From positions 1-64,000 of the forward strand of contig JAIBJN010000001.1 of assembly GCA_020029595.1 (NCBI GenBank): a stretch of DNA of 64,000 bases, given 5' to 3'. Positions 33,835 through 41,529 of this stretch are shown one piece after another. Position 1 is the first letter of the stretch; every line of letters starts with the position of its first letter. The stretch comes from Actinomycetota bacterium (GTDB lineage: Bacteria; Actinomycetota; Thermoleophilia; Gaiellales; Gaiellaceae). The notes under the pieces were generated by a model that saw only the letters and a program-made list of their open reading frames with translations, was not told where the DNA came from and searched no databases. The translations under genes and the position numbers were made by a program.

Positions 33835-34001
33835 TAGTGCCGCTCCAGGTGATTCTGCCCCGCTTCTGGCACGCGAAAAGCGCGGCAGGGAAGGACGCAG
33901 CGAGCCCGCGTACTGGTGAGTACGTGGGCGACCGAGGACGCAGCCTGGCGCAGCATTGCAGCCGCCAGAAGTGTGGCGGGTTTTTCCTGGAGGGGCACTA
34001 G
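33834..34001 (-). repeat. Intercistronic foldback element, family 2, copy C
   Basis: A 168-base imperfect palindrome bounded by CTAGTGCC-CTCCAGG-type terminal inverted repeats (14 of 15 positions identical between the two ends). The arms pair over most of their length, including CACTTCTGGCG-type subterminal stretches. The centre is CGTACT-GGTG-AGTACG at 33909-33924. In gene direction it begins in the TAG stop of the CcmD-like gene and ends at the GTG start of the HemX-like gene, whose GGAG ribosome-binding site lies in the terminal repeat. Confidence 0.8.
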
Positions 34002-34153
34002 GCGGCCTCCTTCTTTCGACGGGCAAGCTCGGCGAGCTCGGCGACCTCGCGCTCGAGGCGCGAGAGCTTGAAGGCGTAGATGACGAGGTAGGCCAGCAGG
34101 ACGCCGAGCACGACGAGATAGGCCGCGGTGACGTATTTCTCCGCGGTCGTCAT
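33998..34153 (-). CDS. CcmD-like small membrane protein
   Basis: A 51-residue protein: a short N terminus, one transmembrane helix (VTAAYLVVLGVLLAYLVIYA) and a charged coiled-coil tail (LEREVAELAELARRKKEA). Size, topology and position right after ccmC match CcmD, which holds the CcmABC heme-release complex together. The start ATG is in an ATGA overlap with ccmC. The TAG stop is the first codon of foldback element C. Confidence 0.75.
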   Translation of the reverse strand: MTTAEKYVTAAYLVVLGVLLAYLVIYAFKLSRLEREVAELAELARRKKEAA

Positions 34154-34866
34154 TCGAGCGCCTCCCGGAGCTCGCCGAGCCGCGCGTCGATCCGCTTCCC
34201 GGTCAGCTCGTTGACGTAGAGCGACCCGGCGAGCGCGAGCGTGCCGGCGAAGCAGACGACGAACGTGATGAGCTGGCTCGCCGTCAACCTCGTGTTCACC
34301 TGGCTGTCGAAGACGACCGGATGGATGAGCCCCTCGGCGAGGCGAATGGCGAGGAAGCTGACCGGGATGAGGACGACGCCGAAGAGCGCGTAGACCGCGG
34401 ACATGCGCTCCCGCCGCGGCCCAGGGTCGACCGAGAACCGGAGCATGAAGTACGCCGAGTAGAAGAGGAAGAGGACGAGGAAGAGGACGAGCTGGCGCTC
34501 CTCCCAGCTCCACCAGGTGTTCCAGGAGGTGCGCGCCCAGATCGACCCGGTGACCAGCGTGAGGATGCCGAAGATGACGCCCATGTGCACGGCCGTGTAG
34601 CTCTCGAGGTCGTACCGCTGCTCGCGCGTCCAGAGAAGACGGAGCCCCTTCCAGGCCGCCCAGCCGAAGCAGGCGTAGGCCGTCAGCGCGACGGGGACGT
34701 GGATGTAGAAGATCCGCTGCCGAAAGCCTTCGAGCGGAGCGTTCGGCACCCAGTAGAACGCGAGCGCGAGGCCCACGAGCAGCAGGGCCGCGGTGGCGGC
34801 CGCGAGCGCGACGGCGCGGCTATTCCGTAACGACGTACTCAAAACTCGCCCAGGACAGGATCGCAA
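34150..34866 (-). CDS. ccmC: Heme exporter/ligase protein CcmC
   Basis: A 238-residue membrane protein with about six helices that loads heme onto CcmE for cytochrome c maturation. The tryptophan-rich motif reads ARTSWNTWWSWEERQ near residue 112, and external His residues lie in FYIHVPVAL and LIHPVVF. The annotated ATG at 34866 overlaps ccmB by 47 bases. A TTG at 34842 (LSTSLRNSR) is a credible later start. CcmE was not seen in this window. Confidence 0.9.
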   Translation of the reverse strand: MRSCPGRVLSTSLRNSRAVALAAATAALLLVGLALAFYWVPNAPLEGFRQRIFYIHVPVALTAYACFGWAAWKGLRLLWTREQRYDLESYTAVHMGVIFGILTLVTGSIWARTSWNTWWSWEERQLVLFLVLFLFYSAYFMLRFSVDPGPRRERMSAVYALFGVVLIPVSFLAIRLAEGLIHPVVFDSQVNTRLTASQLITFVVCFAGTLALAGSLYVNELTGKRIDARLGELREALE

Positions 34867-35458
34867 AGATCAGGTCGTAGAGGACGAGGAAGCCGAGGTA
34901 GCGGCCGGGATCGTCGGCAATCGACGCGCCGACCCCGCCGACGACGATCGGGATCGCGAGCGGCAGGAAGAGGAGGGGCAGGAGGAGCTCTCGCGCCCGG
35001 CTCGCGGCCGCCATCGCCGCGAGGAGGGTGCCCACGGCGGCCAAGCCTCCGTCCGCCAGGACGACCGCGGCGACGAGCTCCCAGCTCACGGGCTCGAAGA
35101 AGAGCGCGAAGGCGGGCAGTGCCACGACCTCCGCGAGAGCGAGGAACGCGAGGACGGCGATTCCCTTCCCCAGCCAGATCGCGCTCCGGTCGCAAGGCGC
35201 GAGCACGAGCCCGTCGAGGACGCGCTGGTCGCGCTCCGCCGCGAAGGCGCGGGTGAGCCCCAGGATCGCCGTGAACACGATCGCCACCCAGAGAAGCCCG
35301 TACGCGGCGGCGTCGGAGGCGTCGGCGGGCAGCGCGAAGCTGAAGACGACGAGCGTCGAGACGACGAAGAGGAGCATCGCGGGAAGCGTGTCCCGCGAGC
35401 GCAGCTCGAGGAGAAGGTCCTTGCGCGCGAGCGTCCCGACATCCGCCAGATAGCTCAT
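34820..35458 (-). CDS. ccmB: Heme exporter membrane subunit CcmB
   Basis: A 212-residue permease subunit with six hydrophobic segments. MSYLADVGTLARKDLLLELRSRDT and the middle LVLAPCDRSAIWLGK are typical of CcmB. It works with CcmA and CcmC. Its ATG is the last part of the terminal hairpin of repeat copy B, which separates it from ccmA. Translation is therefore not coupled by simple overlap as elsewhere in the operon. Confidence 0.92.
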   Translation of the reverse strand: MSYLADVGTLARKDLLLELRSRDTLPAMLLFVVSTLVVFSFALPADASDAAAYGLLWVAIVFTAILGLTRAFAAERDQRVLDGLVLAPCDRSAIWLGKGIAVLAFLALAEVVALPAFALFFEPVSWELVAAVVLADGGLAAVGTLLAAMAAASRARELLLPLLFLPLAIPIVVGGVGASIADDPGRYLGFLVLYDLIFAILSWASFEYVVTE

Positions 35459-35594
35459 GGGCCGGTCTCCGGCCCATGAGCGTGTGGAGGGAGTGTGGGG
35501 GAACCGGGAGGTTCCTCCACTGGGTCAAAGAGAGGGGCTCGTGGGGGGAACATGGTTTCCCCCACGGGAGCGAGCCGAAGGCGAGGGACGGTCA
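35455..35594 (-). repeat. Intercistronic palindromic element, family 1, copy B
   Basis: A 140-base element, the same length as copy A at 7639-7778 and about 89 percent identical by hand. In gene direction it starts in the TGA stop of ccmA and ends in the ATGA start of ccmB. The terminal hairpin is CATGGGCCGG-AGA-CCGGCCCATG. Relative to copy A it differs at four positions, and all four form two compensatory base-pair changes, which argues for selection on the folded form. Confidence 0.85.
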
Positions 35595-36176
35595 TCCGAG
35601 TGCGAGCGTCCCGGTGGCCAGGCGTGCCAGCTGCTCGGGGTCGTGCGTCGCGAGGACGACGGTCCGCTTCCCGGCGAGGGCGCCGAGCTCCGCGTCCAGC
35701 AGCGCCGCCCCCTCCTCGTCGAGGCCCGCATACGGCTCGTCGAGGAGCAGGAGGTCCGGCTCGTGGAGGAGCGTCCGGCAGAGCGCCAGCCGCTGCTGCA
35801 TCCCGCGGGAGAAGGTCGCCACGCGCTCGCGGCGCGCCTCCCAGAGCCCGTAGCGCTCGAGCAGCATCCCGATCCGCTCGCGCCGCTCCGGCACGCGGTA
35901 GAGCCGCCCGTAGAGGTCGAGGTTCTCGAGCGCGGTCAGCTCGCGGTAGACCAACGGCTCGTGCGCGAGGTACCCGATGCGACTGCGGTCGACCTCCACC
36001 TCAAGCTCGCCGGCGGTGGGGACGAGGAGGCCGGCGCAGAGCGCGAGGAGCGTCGACTTCCCGGAGCCGTTCGGCCCCGTGACGAGCAGGACGTCGCGGT
36101 CGGCGACGTCGAGATCGAGGTCGCGCAGAACGCGCTTGGCGCCGAAGCTGCGACCCAGTCCGCGCGCGGCGATCAT
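35592..36176 (-). CDS. ccmA: Heme exporter ATPase CcmA
   Basis: A 194-residue ABC ATPase: Walker A GPNGSGKSTLLAL near residue 34, Q-loop area IGYLAHEPLVY, signature FSRGMQQRLALCRTLL, Walker B LLLLDEPYAGLD, and switch His in LATHDPEQL. Length and sequence match CcmA. It energises release of heme-loaded CcmE. The ATG is in an ATGA overlap with the prenyltransferase stop. The following junction holds repeat copy B. Confidence 0.92.
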   Translation of the reverse strand: MIAARGLGRSFGAKRVLRDLDLDVADRDVLLVTGPNGSGKSTLLALCAGLLVPTAGELEVEVDRSRIGYLAHEPLVYRELTALENLDLYGRLYRVPERRERIGMLLERYGLWEARRERVATFSRGMQQRLALCRTLLHEPDLLLLDEPYAGLDEEGAALLDAELGALAGKRTVVLATHDPEQLARLATGTLALG

Positions 36177-37036
36177 GCGAGGACGTCCGCAAGCACGAAG
36201 GCGAAGAAGGTCAAGCTGATGACCCCGTTCATCGTGAAGAAGGCCGCGTCCAGCCGCCTCGTGTCACGCGGGGAGACCAGCGAGTGCTCGTACGCGAGGA
36301 GAATCGCGACCGCCGCGACGCCCAGCCAGTAGAGGGCGCCGGCGTCGAGGGCCAGCCCGGCGGCGGCGAGAAACACGACCGTGGCGATGTGGCACGTGCG
36401 CGCGGCCGCAAAGGCGGCGCCCGCACCGAAGCGGGCGGGAAGGGAGTGGAGGCCGTGCGCCCGGTCGAAGTCGAGGTCGAAGAGCGCGTAGAGGATGTCG
36501 AATCCGGCGACCCAGACGGCGACGGCGGCGCCGAGGAGCCACGCCTCGAGAGGCAGCTCGTTCGTGATCGCCGCCCACGCGCCGACCGGCGCCAGCCCGT
36601 CCACAGCGCCGAGCCAGAAGTGTGAGAGCCAGGTGACGCGCTTCAGGTACGGGTAGAGGACGAAGCCGACGACCGGGATCGGCCACAGCCAGTGCACGAT
36701 CGGCGCGAGCTGGTAGACGGCGACGAGGAAGACGGCGAACGAGATCAGGGAGAAGAGGACGACCTGCCACGGCCGCAGCGCACCTCGCGGCAGCTCGCGA
36801 CCGGCCGTACGCGGGTTCCGCGCGTCGATGCCCGCGTCGATCAGCCGGTTGAGCGCCATCGCGAGGCTGCGCGCGCCGACCATCGCCACCGTGATCCAGA
36901 GGAGGTCGGCCGCGCTCGGGACGCCGTCGACGGCGAGGAACGCGCCGATGTAGGCGAAGGGGAGCGCGAAGATCGTGTGCTCGAACTTGACGAGCGAGAG
37001 GAAGAGCCGCGGGTAGCGCAGGACGGCGGAGGTCAA
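36173..37036 (-). CDS. UbiA-family aromatic prenyltransferase
   Basis: A 287-residue integral membrane enzyme with about eight helices. The Asp-rich motif reads NRLIDAGIDARNPRTAGREL near residue 65 and the second reads DLDFDRAHGLHSLP near 185. That is the 4-hydroxybenzoate/MqnP type rather than heme-O synthase, and it probably serves quinone synthesis. A TTG start at 37036 is required because similarity begins immediately. It sits at the end of foldback element D with GGAGG from the element as ribosome-binding site. Confidence 0.85.
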   Translation of the reverse strand: MTSAVLRYPRLFLSLVKFEHTIFALPFAYIGAFLAVDGVPSAADLLWITVAMVGARSLAMALNRLIDAGIDARNPRTAGRELPRGALRPWQVVLFSLISFAVFLVAVYQLAPIVHWLWPIPVVGFVLYPYLKRVTWLSHFWLGAVDGLAPVGAWAAITNELPLEAWLLGAAVAVWVAGFDILYALFDLDFDRAHGLHSLPARFGAGAAFAAARTCHIATVVFLAAAGLALDAGALYWLGVAAVAILLAYEHSLVSPRDTRRLDAAFFTMNGVISLTFFAFVLADVLA

Positions 37037-37202
37037 TGTTCCTCCTGGCGATGCTGCTGTGCTTCTGCGTCGCGAGCACCAAGCCAGAGGTCGCACTCGG
37101 CCGAAGCCAAGGCTGAAGAAGCCTTGGTGGGGGCGAGGGTGGGCTCTGGCGCCGCGTGATCGCGGGACAGAAGTGCGGTGTGCATTGCCTGGAGGGACAT
37201 TA
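37034..37202 (-). repeat. Intercistronic foldback element, family 2, copy D
   Basis: A 169-base palindrome with terminal repeats TAATGTCCCTCCAGG and the complement of CAATGTTCCTCCTGG (12 of 15 identical). The centre is CCAAGGCT-GAAGA-AGCCTTGG at 37107-37127, and the arms pair over much of their length. One end matches copy C at 13 of 15 terminal bases, and both share subterminal CTTCTG/CAGAAG motifs. In gene direction it runs from the TAA stop of moaB to the TTG start of the prenyltransferase gene. Confidence 0.75.
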
Positions 37203-37679
37203 GGTCGGGCGGTGCGCAGTGGGCTCGCCGGCGAGGAGCGCGAGGGCGTGCGCGAGCGCCGGCCGCAGCACCTCGAAGCCGTCCCGGGCACCGCCCGGAG
37301 AGCCGGGGAGGTTGACGACGAGCGCTGAGCCGGCCACCCCGGCGACGCCGCGGGAGAGGAGGCCGTGCACGGTCTTCGCGATCGCGTCCGCGCGCACCGC
37401 CTCCGCGATCCCGGGCGCGGCCCGGTCGAGGACGTCCTGGGTCGCCTCGGGCGTGACGTCCCTCGGCCCGAGGCCGGTGCCGCCGGTCGTGAGCACGAGC
37501 CGCGCGTCCGCCGCGAGCTCCCGGAGGGCGTCCGCAATGGCGTCGCGCTCGTCCGGGACGACGCGTCGTTCTACCTCGTAGCCTTCCTCCGAGAGCAGCT
37601 CGCCCAGGACCTCCCCGCTGCGATCCTCGCGCTCGCCGGCCGCGACCCCGTCCGAGACCGTCAGGACCGCGGCCTTCAT
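37200..37679 (-). CDS. moaB: MoaB/MogA-type molybdopterin adenylyltransferase
   Basis: A 159-residue molybdenum-cofactor protein that adenylates molybdopterin. It starts [21 protein letters not shown]. It contains [19 protein letters not shown] with the GGTG nucleotide-binding loop and [16 protein letters not shown] near the C terminus. The ATG overlaps the moaC stop (ATGA). Its TAA stop is the first codon of foldback element D. Confidence 0.92.
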   Translation of the reverse strand: MKAAVLTVSDGVAAGEREDRSGEVLGELLSEEGYEVERRVVPDERDAIADALRELAADARLVLTTGGTGLGPRDVTPEATQDVLDRAAPGIAEAVRADAIAKTVHGLLSRGVAGVAGSALVVNLPGSPGGARDGFEVLRPALAHALALLAGEPTAHRPT

Positions 37680-38131
37680 TCGACGACCTCCTTCGTCTTC
37701 CCGAGCAGCCGAACGTCCTCGAGAACCATCTTCTTGTCGATCGCCTTCGCCATGTCGTAGACAGTCAGCGCCGCGACCGTCGCAGCGGTGAGAGCCTCCA
37801 TCTCCACCCCCGTTTGAGCGGTCGTCTCGACGCTCGCTTCGACGGCGACGCCGTCCCCCTCCACCTCGAGGCCGACGTCCACGTGCGTGAGCGGAAGGGG
37901 ATGGCAGAGGGGGATCAGCTCTGCCGTGCGCTTCGCTGCCATGATCCCGGCCACCTGGGCCACGGCGAGCGCGTCGCCCTTGGGCAGCGCCCGCAGGCGC
38001 TCCGCCGTCCCCGGGCTCATGCGCACGAACGCGCGGGCACGAGCGCGTCGCCGCGCGGACGGCTTCGCGCCCACGTCCACCATGTGGATCGCGCCGCTCT
38101 CGTCGACGTGGCTGAGCTCGTCGCCCTGCAC
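37676..38131 (-). CDS. moaC: Cyclic pyranopterin monophosphate synthase
   Basis: A 151-residue enzyme of the first molybdopterin step, working with MoaA. It begins [19 protein letters not shown]. It contains [21 protein letters not shown] with the active-site His and Cys region, and ends [23 protein letters not shown]. The GTG start has a TAGTCT hexamer six bases upstream, the likely promoter of the whole moaC-to-methyltransferase operon. Confidence 0.95.
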   Translation of the reverse strand: MQGDELSHVDESGAIHMVDVGAKPSARRRARARAFVRMSPGTAERLRALPKGDALAVAQVAGIMAAKRTAELIPLCHPLPLTHVDVGLEVEGDGVAVEASVETTAQTGVEMEALTAATVAALTVYDMAKAIDKKMVLEDVRLLGKTKEVVE

Positions 38132-38137
38132 GCCGTA

Positions 38138-38143
38138 AGACTA
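38138..38143 (-). promoter_or_regulatory. -10 element of the moaC operon (leaderless)
   Basis: Minus-strand TAGTCT six bases before the GTG at 38131. Confidence 0.55.
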
Positions 38144-38150
38144 GGCCCAA

Positions 38151-39635
38151 CTAGGCAGAAAGCGGCGATCCGAGTCGTTCCCGCGCCTCGTCGAGGTCGG
38201 CGAGCTGCGCCTCGATCCAGCCGGCGATGTCGTGCTCCCGTACGTGGGCGGCGATCGCCTCGCGGCGTCGGCGGCGCTCCCCGGCGGCCATCGTCAGCGC
38301 CTCGTGGATCGCCTCCGCCTGGCCGGCGACGTCGAACGGATTCACCGTCAGCGCCCAGTCGCCTAGCTCCTCGTGCGCACCGGTGTTCTCCGAGAGGACG
38401 AGCACGCCGTCGCGGGCGTTCACGAGCGGCGCCTCCTTCGCCACGAGGTTCATCCCGTCGAAGATCGCGTTCACGAGCAGGACGTCGAACTGCTTGTAGG
38501 CGGCGACGGCCTGAAGAAAGTTGTCGCGGATCTGGAGGTCCAGCGGCACCCAGCCCTCGCGCTGGAAGCGGTCGTTGACGACCCGCGCCGCGCGCTGGAT
38601 CGCGCCCAGGTACTCCGCGTACTCCGGGATGTCCTGGCGGGACGGGTCGAGGAGCGCGAGCATCTGCACGCGCTCGTGCATCTCCGGATGGGCGTCCAGG
38701 TAGAGCTCGTAGGCGCGGAAGCCGCGGACGACGTTCTTCGACGGGTCGGTGCGGTCGACACGGAGGATCAAGAACTCGGGTCGCCCGGCCGCGATCGCCT
38801 CCTCCTCCGCCAGCACGATCTCGCTGCCGGCGACCTCGTCGAACTCCTGGGGGTCGACGGAGATCGGACGCGCCCGGACGCAGGCGAAGCGCTCCCCGAT
38901 ACGCACGTCGCAGGTGGAGAAGTCTGCCTCGACGTCGAGCATGTCCTCGCAGCACCGGAGGAAGTTCTGACGCCAGCGCTGCGTGTGGAAGCTGACGACG
39001 TCGTTGGCCAGCAGGCCCTCGTGAACGGCGCGCCGGATCGGCTCGGGCAAGACGCGCCAGTACTCGGGCATGGCCCAGGGGATGTGCACGAAGTGGGCGA
39101 GAAGGGCGTGCGGCGCCTGCTCACGGACGAGCGTCGGGGCGACGTAGAGGTGGTAGTCGTGGAAGAAGACGGCGGCCTCCGGCTCCCGTTCGAGTTCCGC
39201 CAGGACCGCGTCGGCGAAGTTGCGGTTGACGGGGACATAGCCCTCGTTCCAGGCGTGGTGGAGCCCGTGGTCGACGTCGGGCGCCGCCGCGAGACCCCAC
39301 AGGTAGTGCTGGATGAACCACAGCATCGGGTTCGCGATCACGTTGTAGTACCAGTCGTAAGCCGAGGGATCGTGAGCAACGAGCCGAAGGCGATACGGCG
39401 CTCCCCCGCGCGCCGTCTCCTCGATCGCCTCTTCCTCGGCTTCGGCCGCGACGACCCTGTCCTCGTCCGACATGGCGCTCGCGATCCACGTGACGTCGTG
39501 GTGCTCGACGAGGCTGCGGAGCGCCGTCACCAGCCCCCCGCCTCCGCGTCGGGCAACTCGCTCGCCGCTCGTGTCGCGGTCGTGGATCACCGGGCCGCGA
39601 TTCGAGACGACGATGAGCTTGCGCCGGCCCACCAT
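38151..39635 (-). CDS. otsA: GT20 trehalose-6-phosphate synthase-type glycosyltransferase
   Basis: A 494-residue retaining glycosyltransferase. It begins KLIVVSNRGPV, contains FFHDYHLYVAP, HIPWAMPEYWR and FDGMNLVAKEAPLVN, and ends with the GT-B crossover helix. The donor-phosphate Arg and Lys lie in RVDRTDPSKN with the spacing of OtsA (R to K five residues), though the usual DYTKGI text is absent. Glucosylglycerol-phosphate synthase is therefore possible. No otsB phosphatase is nearby. The ATG at 39635 is supported by TAGGGT seven bases upstream. Confidence 0.85.
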   Translation of the reverse strand: MVGRRKLIVVSNRGPVIHDRDTSGERVARRGGGGLVTALRSLVEHHDVTWIASAMSDEDRVVAAEAEEEAIEETARGGAPYRLRLVAHDPSAYDWYYNVIANPMLWFIQHYLWGLAAAPDVDHGLHHAWNEGYVPVNRNFADAVLAELEREPEAAVFFHDYHLYVAPTLVREQAPHALLAHFVHIPWAMPEYWRVLPEPIRRAVHEGLLANDVVSFHTQRWRQNFLRCCEDMLDVEADFSTCDVRIGERFACVRARPISVDPQEFDEVAGSEIVLAEEEAIAAGRPEFLILRVDRTDPSKNVVRGFRAYELYLDAHPEMHERVQMLALLDPSRQDIPEYAEYLGAIQRAARVVNDRFQREGWVPLDLQIRDNFLQAVAAYKQFDVLLVNAIFDGMNLVAKEAPLVNARDGVLVLSENTGAHEELGDWALTVNPFDVAGQAEAIHEALTMAAGERRRRREAIAAHVREHDIAGWIEAQLADLDEARERLGSPLSA

Positions 39636-39642
39636 CCCGGAC

Positions 39643-39648
39643 ACCCTA
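39643..39648 (-). promoter_or_regulatory. -10 element of otsA (leaderless)
   Basis: Minus-strand TAGGGT seven bases before the ATG at 39635, in the 32-base gap after treT. Confidence 0.5.
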
Positions 39649-39667
39649 GACGCTCGGCGAGTGCGGG

Positions 39668-40951
39668 TCAGCCCACTCTGAGCGAGGTGACCAGCTCGTC
39701 GACGGCCGCCCCGTTGCCCGAGAGCTCGTTGAAAAGCGCGAGCCAGTCGCGCAGGAGACGAGGCGTGAGGAAGCTCCGGCGCACGAACTCCTTCCCCTTC
39801 AGCGCCATCGAGCGCGCGTGCTGCGGGTCGTCGAGGATCCGCTCGGTCGCCGTCGCACACTCCTCGACCGACTCCACGAGGTAGCCCGTCTCTCCGTCCT
39901 GGATCTGGTCGACGATTCCGCCGACCCGCCCCGCGGCGATCGGCCGGGCCTTCCACAGGGCCTCCGTGACCGTGAGCCCGAACCCCTCTCGCACGGACTT
40001 CTGGAGGAGCGCCGAGGAGTGCACCTGGAACGCGTTCACCTCGACCGAGCCGACGTTGTTCAGGTTGGAGAGGATGAAGATGTCAGGGTCGCCGTCCGCG
40101 GCGCTCACGGTGCGGTTGTAGTACTCCCACCCCTCGGGATCGTCATGAGCCATCGACCCCACGAGCGCGAGCTGCACCTGCGGGTACGAGCGGCGAACGA
40201 TGCGCCACGCCTCGATGACTCCGAGGGGATCCTTCCACGGGTCGAAGCGCGAGACCTGCGTGACGAGGGGCCGCTCGACGTCGATCCCGAACTGGTTGAG
40301 GATGTAGGCCGCGTCCTCGGCGGAGAGAGCCATGTTCTTCGGAGCGAGCGGGTCGATCGCGGGCGGCCAGATGTAGGCGGCAGGGAGGCCGTTTCCGGAG
40401 GGCACGTACTGGCGTCTGTGGAACACGGTCGCGTCGTAGCGACCGAGCCACGGGAGCAGGAAGTCGAGCACCGAGCGGTTCGGCTCGGACAGGTCGATGT
40501 GGCAGCGCCAGATCCAGTGTGTGGCCGACCCGCGGGCGTGCTCGATGACGGCCGCCGGCTGGGGATCGTGAACGATGACCGCGTCGTAGGTGCCCTCGAG
40601 CGCCTCGGCGTTCAGCCTGTTGTACCGCCGGAAGGTCTCCTGCTGCTCATCCGAGAGGCCGGTCGAGTCGCCCTGGAGAGCGTTGTGAATCGTCTTCGTG
40701 ACGTCGAAGAACTCGTCCTGCCCGTAGATCACCCGCCACTCCGCGTCGAGTCCTGCGTCACGCATGAGGGGCACAAGCGTGTAGAGGATCTCGGCGACAC
40801 CTCCGCCGAAAGCGGTCGCCGAGAGGTGGAGGACGCGCTTCCCCTGGAGCGGCTCGGCCAGCGCTCTGATCTGGTCCATGAGCCCGTACCTCGCAAGCGA
40901 TGCGTAGTCGGCCAAGAGCTTCGTCCCGACGTTGACCTGCTGAAGCTGCAC
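39668..40951 (-). CDS. treT: Trehalose synthase TreT-type glycosyltransferase (GT4)
   Basis: A 427-residue GT-B enzyme that makes trehalose from a nucleotide-glucose and glucose. Matching features are LHLSATAFGGGVAEILYTLVP near residue 43, HDPQPAAV, WRCHIDLSEPN, VSRFDPWKDPLGVI, and the donor-binding EGFGLTVTEALWKARPIAAG. The GTG at 40951 is chosen because similarity begins there and a TATCCT hexamer lies eight bases before it. It is upstream of otsA, giving two routes to trehalose side by side. Confidence 0.9.
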   Translation of the reverse strand: MQLQQVNVGTKLLADYASLARYGLMDQIRALAEPLQGKRVLHLSATAFGGGVAEILYTLVPLMRDAGLDAEWRVIYGQDEFFDVTKTIHNALQGDSTGLSDEQQETFRRYNRLNAEALEGTYDAVIVHDPQPAAVIEHARGSATHWIWRCHIDLSEPNRSVLDFLLPWLGRYDATVFHRRQYVPSGNGLPAAYIWPPAIDPLAPKNMALSAEDAAYILNQFGIDVERPLVTQVSRFDPWKDPLGVIEAWRIVRRSYPQVQLALVGSMAHDDPEGWEYYNRTVSAADGDPDIFILSNLNNVGSVEVNAFQVHSSALLQKSVREGFGLTVTEALWKARPIAAGRVGGIVDQIQDGETGYLVESVEECATATERILDDPQHARSMALKGKEFVRRSFLTPRLLRDWLALFNELSGNGAAVDELVTSLRVG

Positions 40952-40959
40952 GGCGGCGG

Positions 40960-40965
40960 AGGATA
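40960..40965 (-). promoter_or_regulatory. -10 element of treT (leaderless)
   Basis: Minus-strand TATCCT eight bases before the GTG at 40951. Confidence 0.5.
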
Positions 40966-41041
40966 CCGCGCGCGTCGGGCTTCGAACCAGGAGGGCTTGA
41001 CGGAACGTCGCTCGGCACAGCCTGCGTTTTGTCAAGCCCTC

Positions 41042-41470
41042 TTAGTCGAGGTGCTTCGTGAAGCGGAGGCAGGACCCGGTCCCGCCCGAGCGGGGCCCGA
41101 TCGTGAGGCCGTCCGTGACGGCGCGGATGATGGCGATGCCGAGGCCGCCCTCGTCGAGCTCGCCCCCGTTGCCCTCGAGGACCCCGAGGTCGAAGCCGCC
41201 GCCCTCGTCGGAGACCTCGACGTCGAGACGCCCGTCCACGACCTCGTAGCGAATCGCCACTGCGCCTTCCCGCCCGTCGGCGTACGCGTGCCGGATCGAG
41301 TTCGAGCACGCCTCGGTGAGCGCGAGCTTCACGTCGGCGATCACCTCCGGCTCGACGGCGAGCGGGCGCAGGAGCCCGGTCAGCGCAAGCCGGCCCAGTG
41401 CGATGTATTCGGCCTTCGCCGGAATGACCAGAGAGACCACGTTCGCAGAGCTTCCGTTCTCGTTCGTCAC
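41042..41470 (-). CDS. RsbW-type anti-sigma-factor serine kinase
   Basis: A 142-residue GHKL ATPase. LALTEACSNSIRHAY is the N-box, SDEGGGFD the G1 box, and GGLGIAIIRAVTD the G2 region. RsbW/SpoIIAB-type proteins bind a sigma factor and phosphorylate an anti-anti-sigma protein, but neither partner is in the window. The GTG at 41470 is the first start before the conserved domain. It lies 90 bases upstream of treT and might link trehalose synthesis to stress control; that is only suggested by position. Confidence 0.85.
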   Translation of the reverse strand: MTNENGSSANVVSLVIPAKAEYIALGRLALTGLLRPLAVEPEVIADVKLALTEACSNSIRHAYADGREGAVAIRYEVVDGRLDVEVSDEGGGFDLGVLEGNGGELDEGGLGIAIIRAVTDGLTIGPRSGGTGSCLRFTKHLD

Positions 41471-41529
41471 GCGCGTAGGTGCCGCAGCCGCGCTTTGATC
41501 CGGGCGAAATCTAGCGAGATCGGCACGAG

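Noticed and set aside
33835..34026. N-terminal extension of the HemX-like protein through the palindromic element
   Set aside because: The extension is translated repeat DNA with no helix pattern. The GTG at 33834 begins directly at the first membrane helix.
35457..35640. Open frames on the strand opposite to both family 1 repeats encode similar peptides (EGVWGNREVP and FPPRERAEGE)
   Set aside because: The similarity follows from the conserved DNA element. The frames continue into unrelated antisense sequence of different genes, so they are not a real protein family.
33834..37202. Composite transposon: foldback elements C and D flanking the ccm genes as a mobile unit
   Set aside because: There is no transposase, the flanked genes are the expected operon members, and each element sits exactly at a stop/start junction, which fits independent insertions better.
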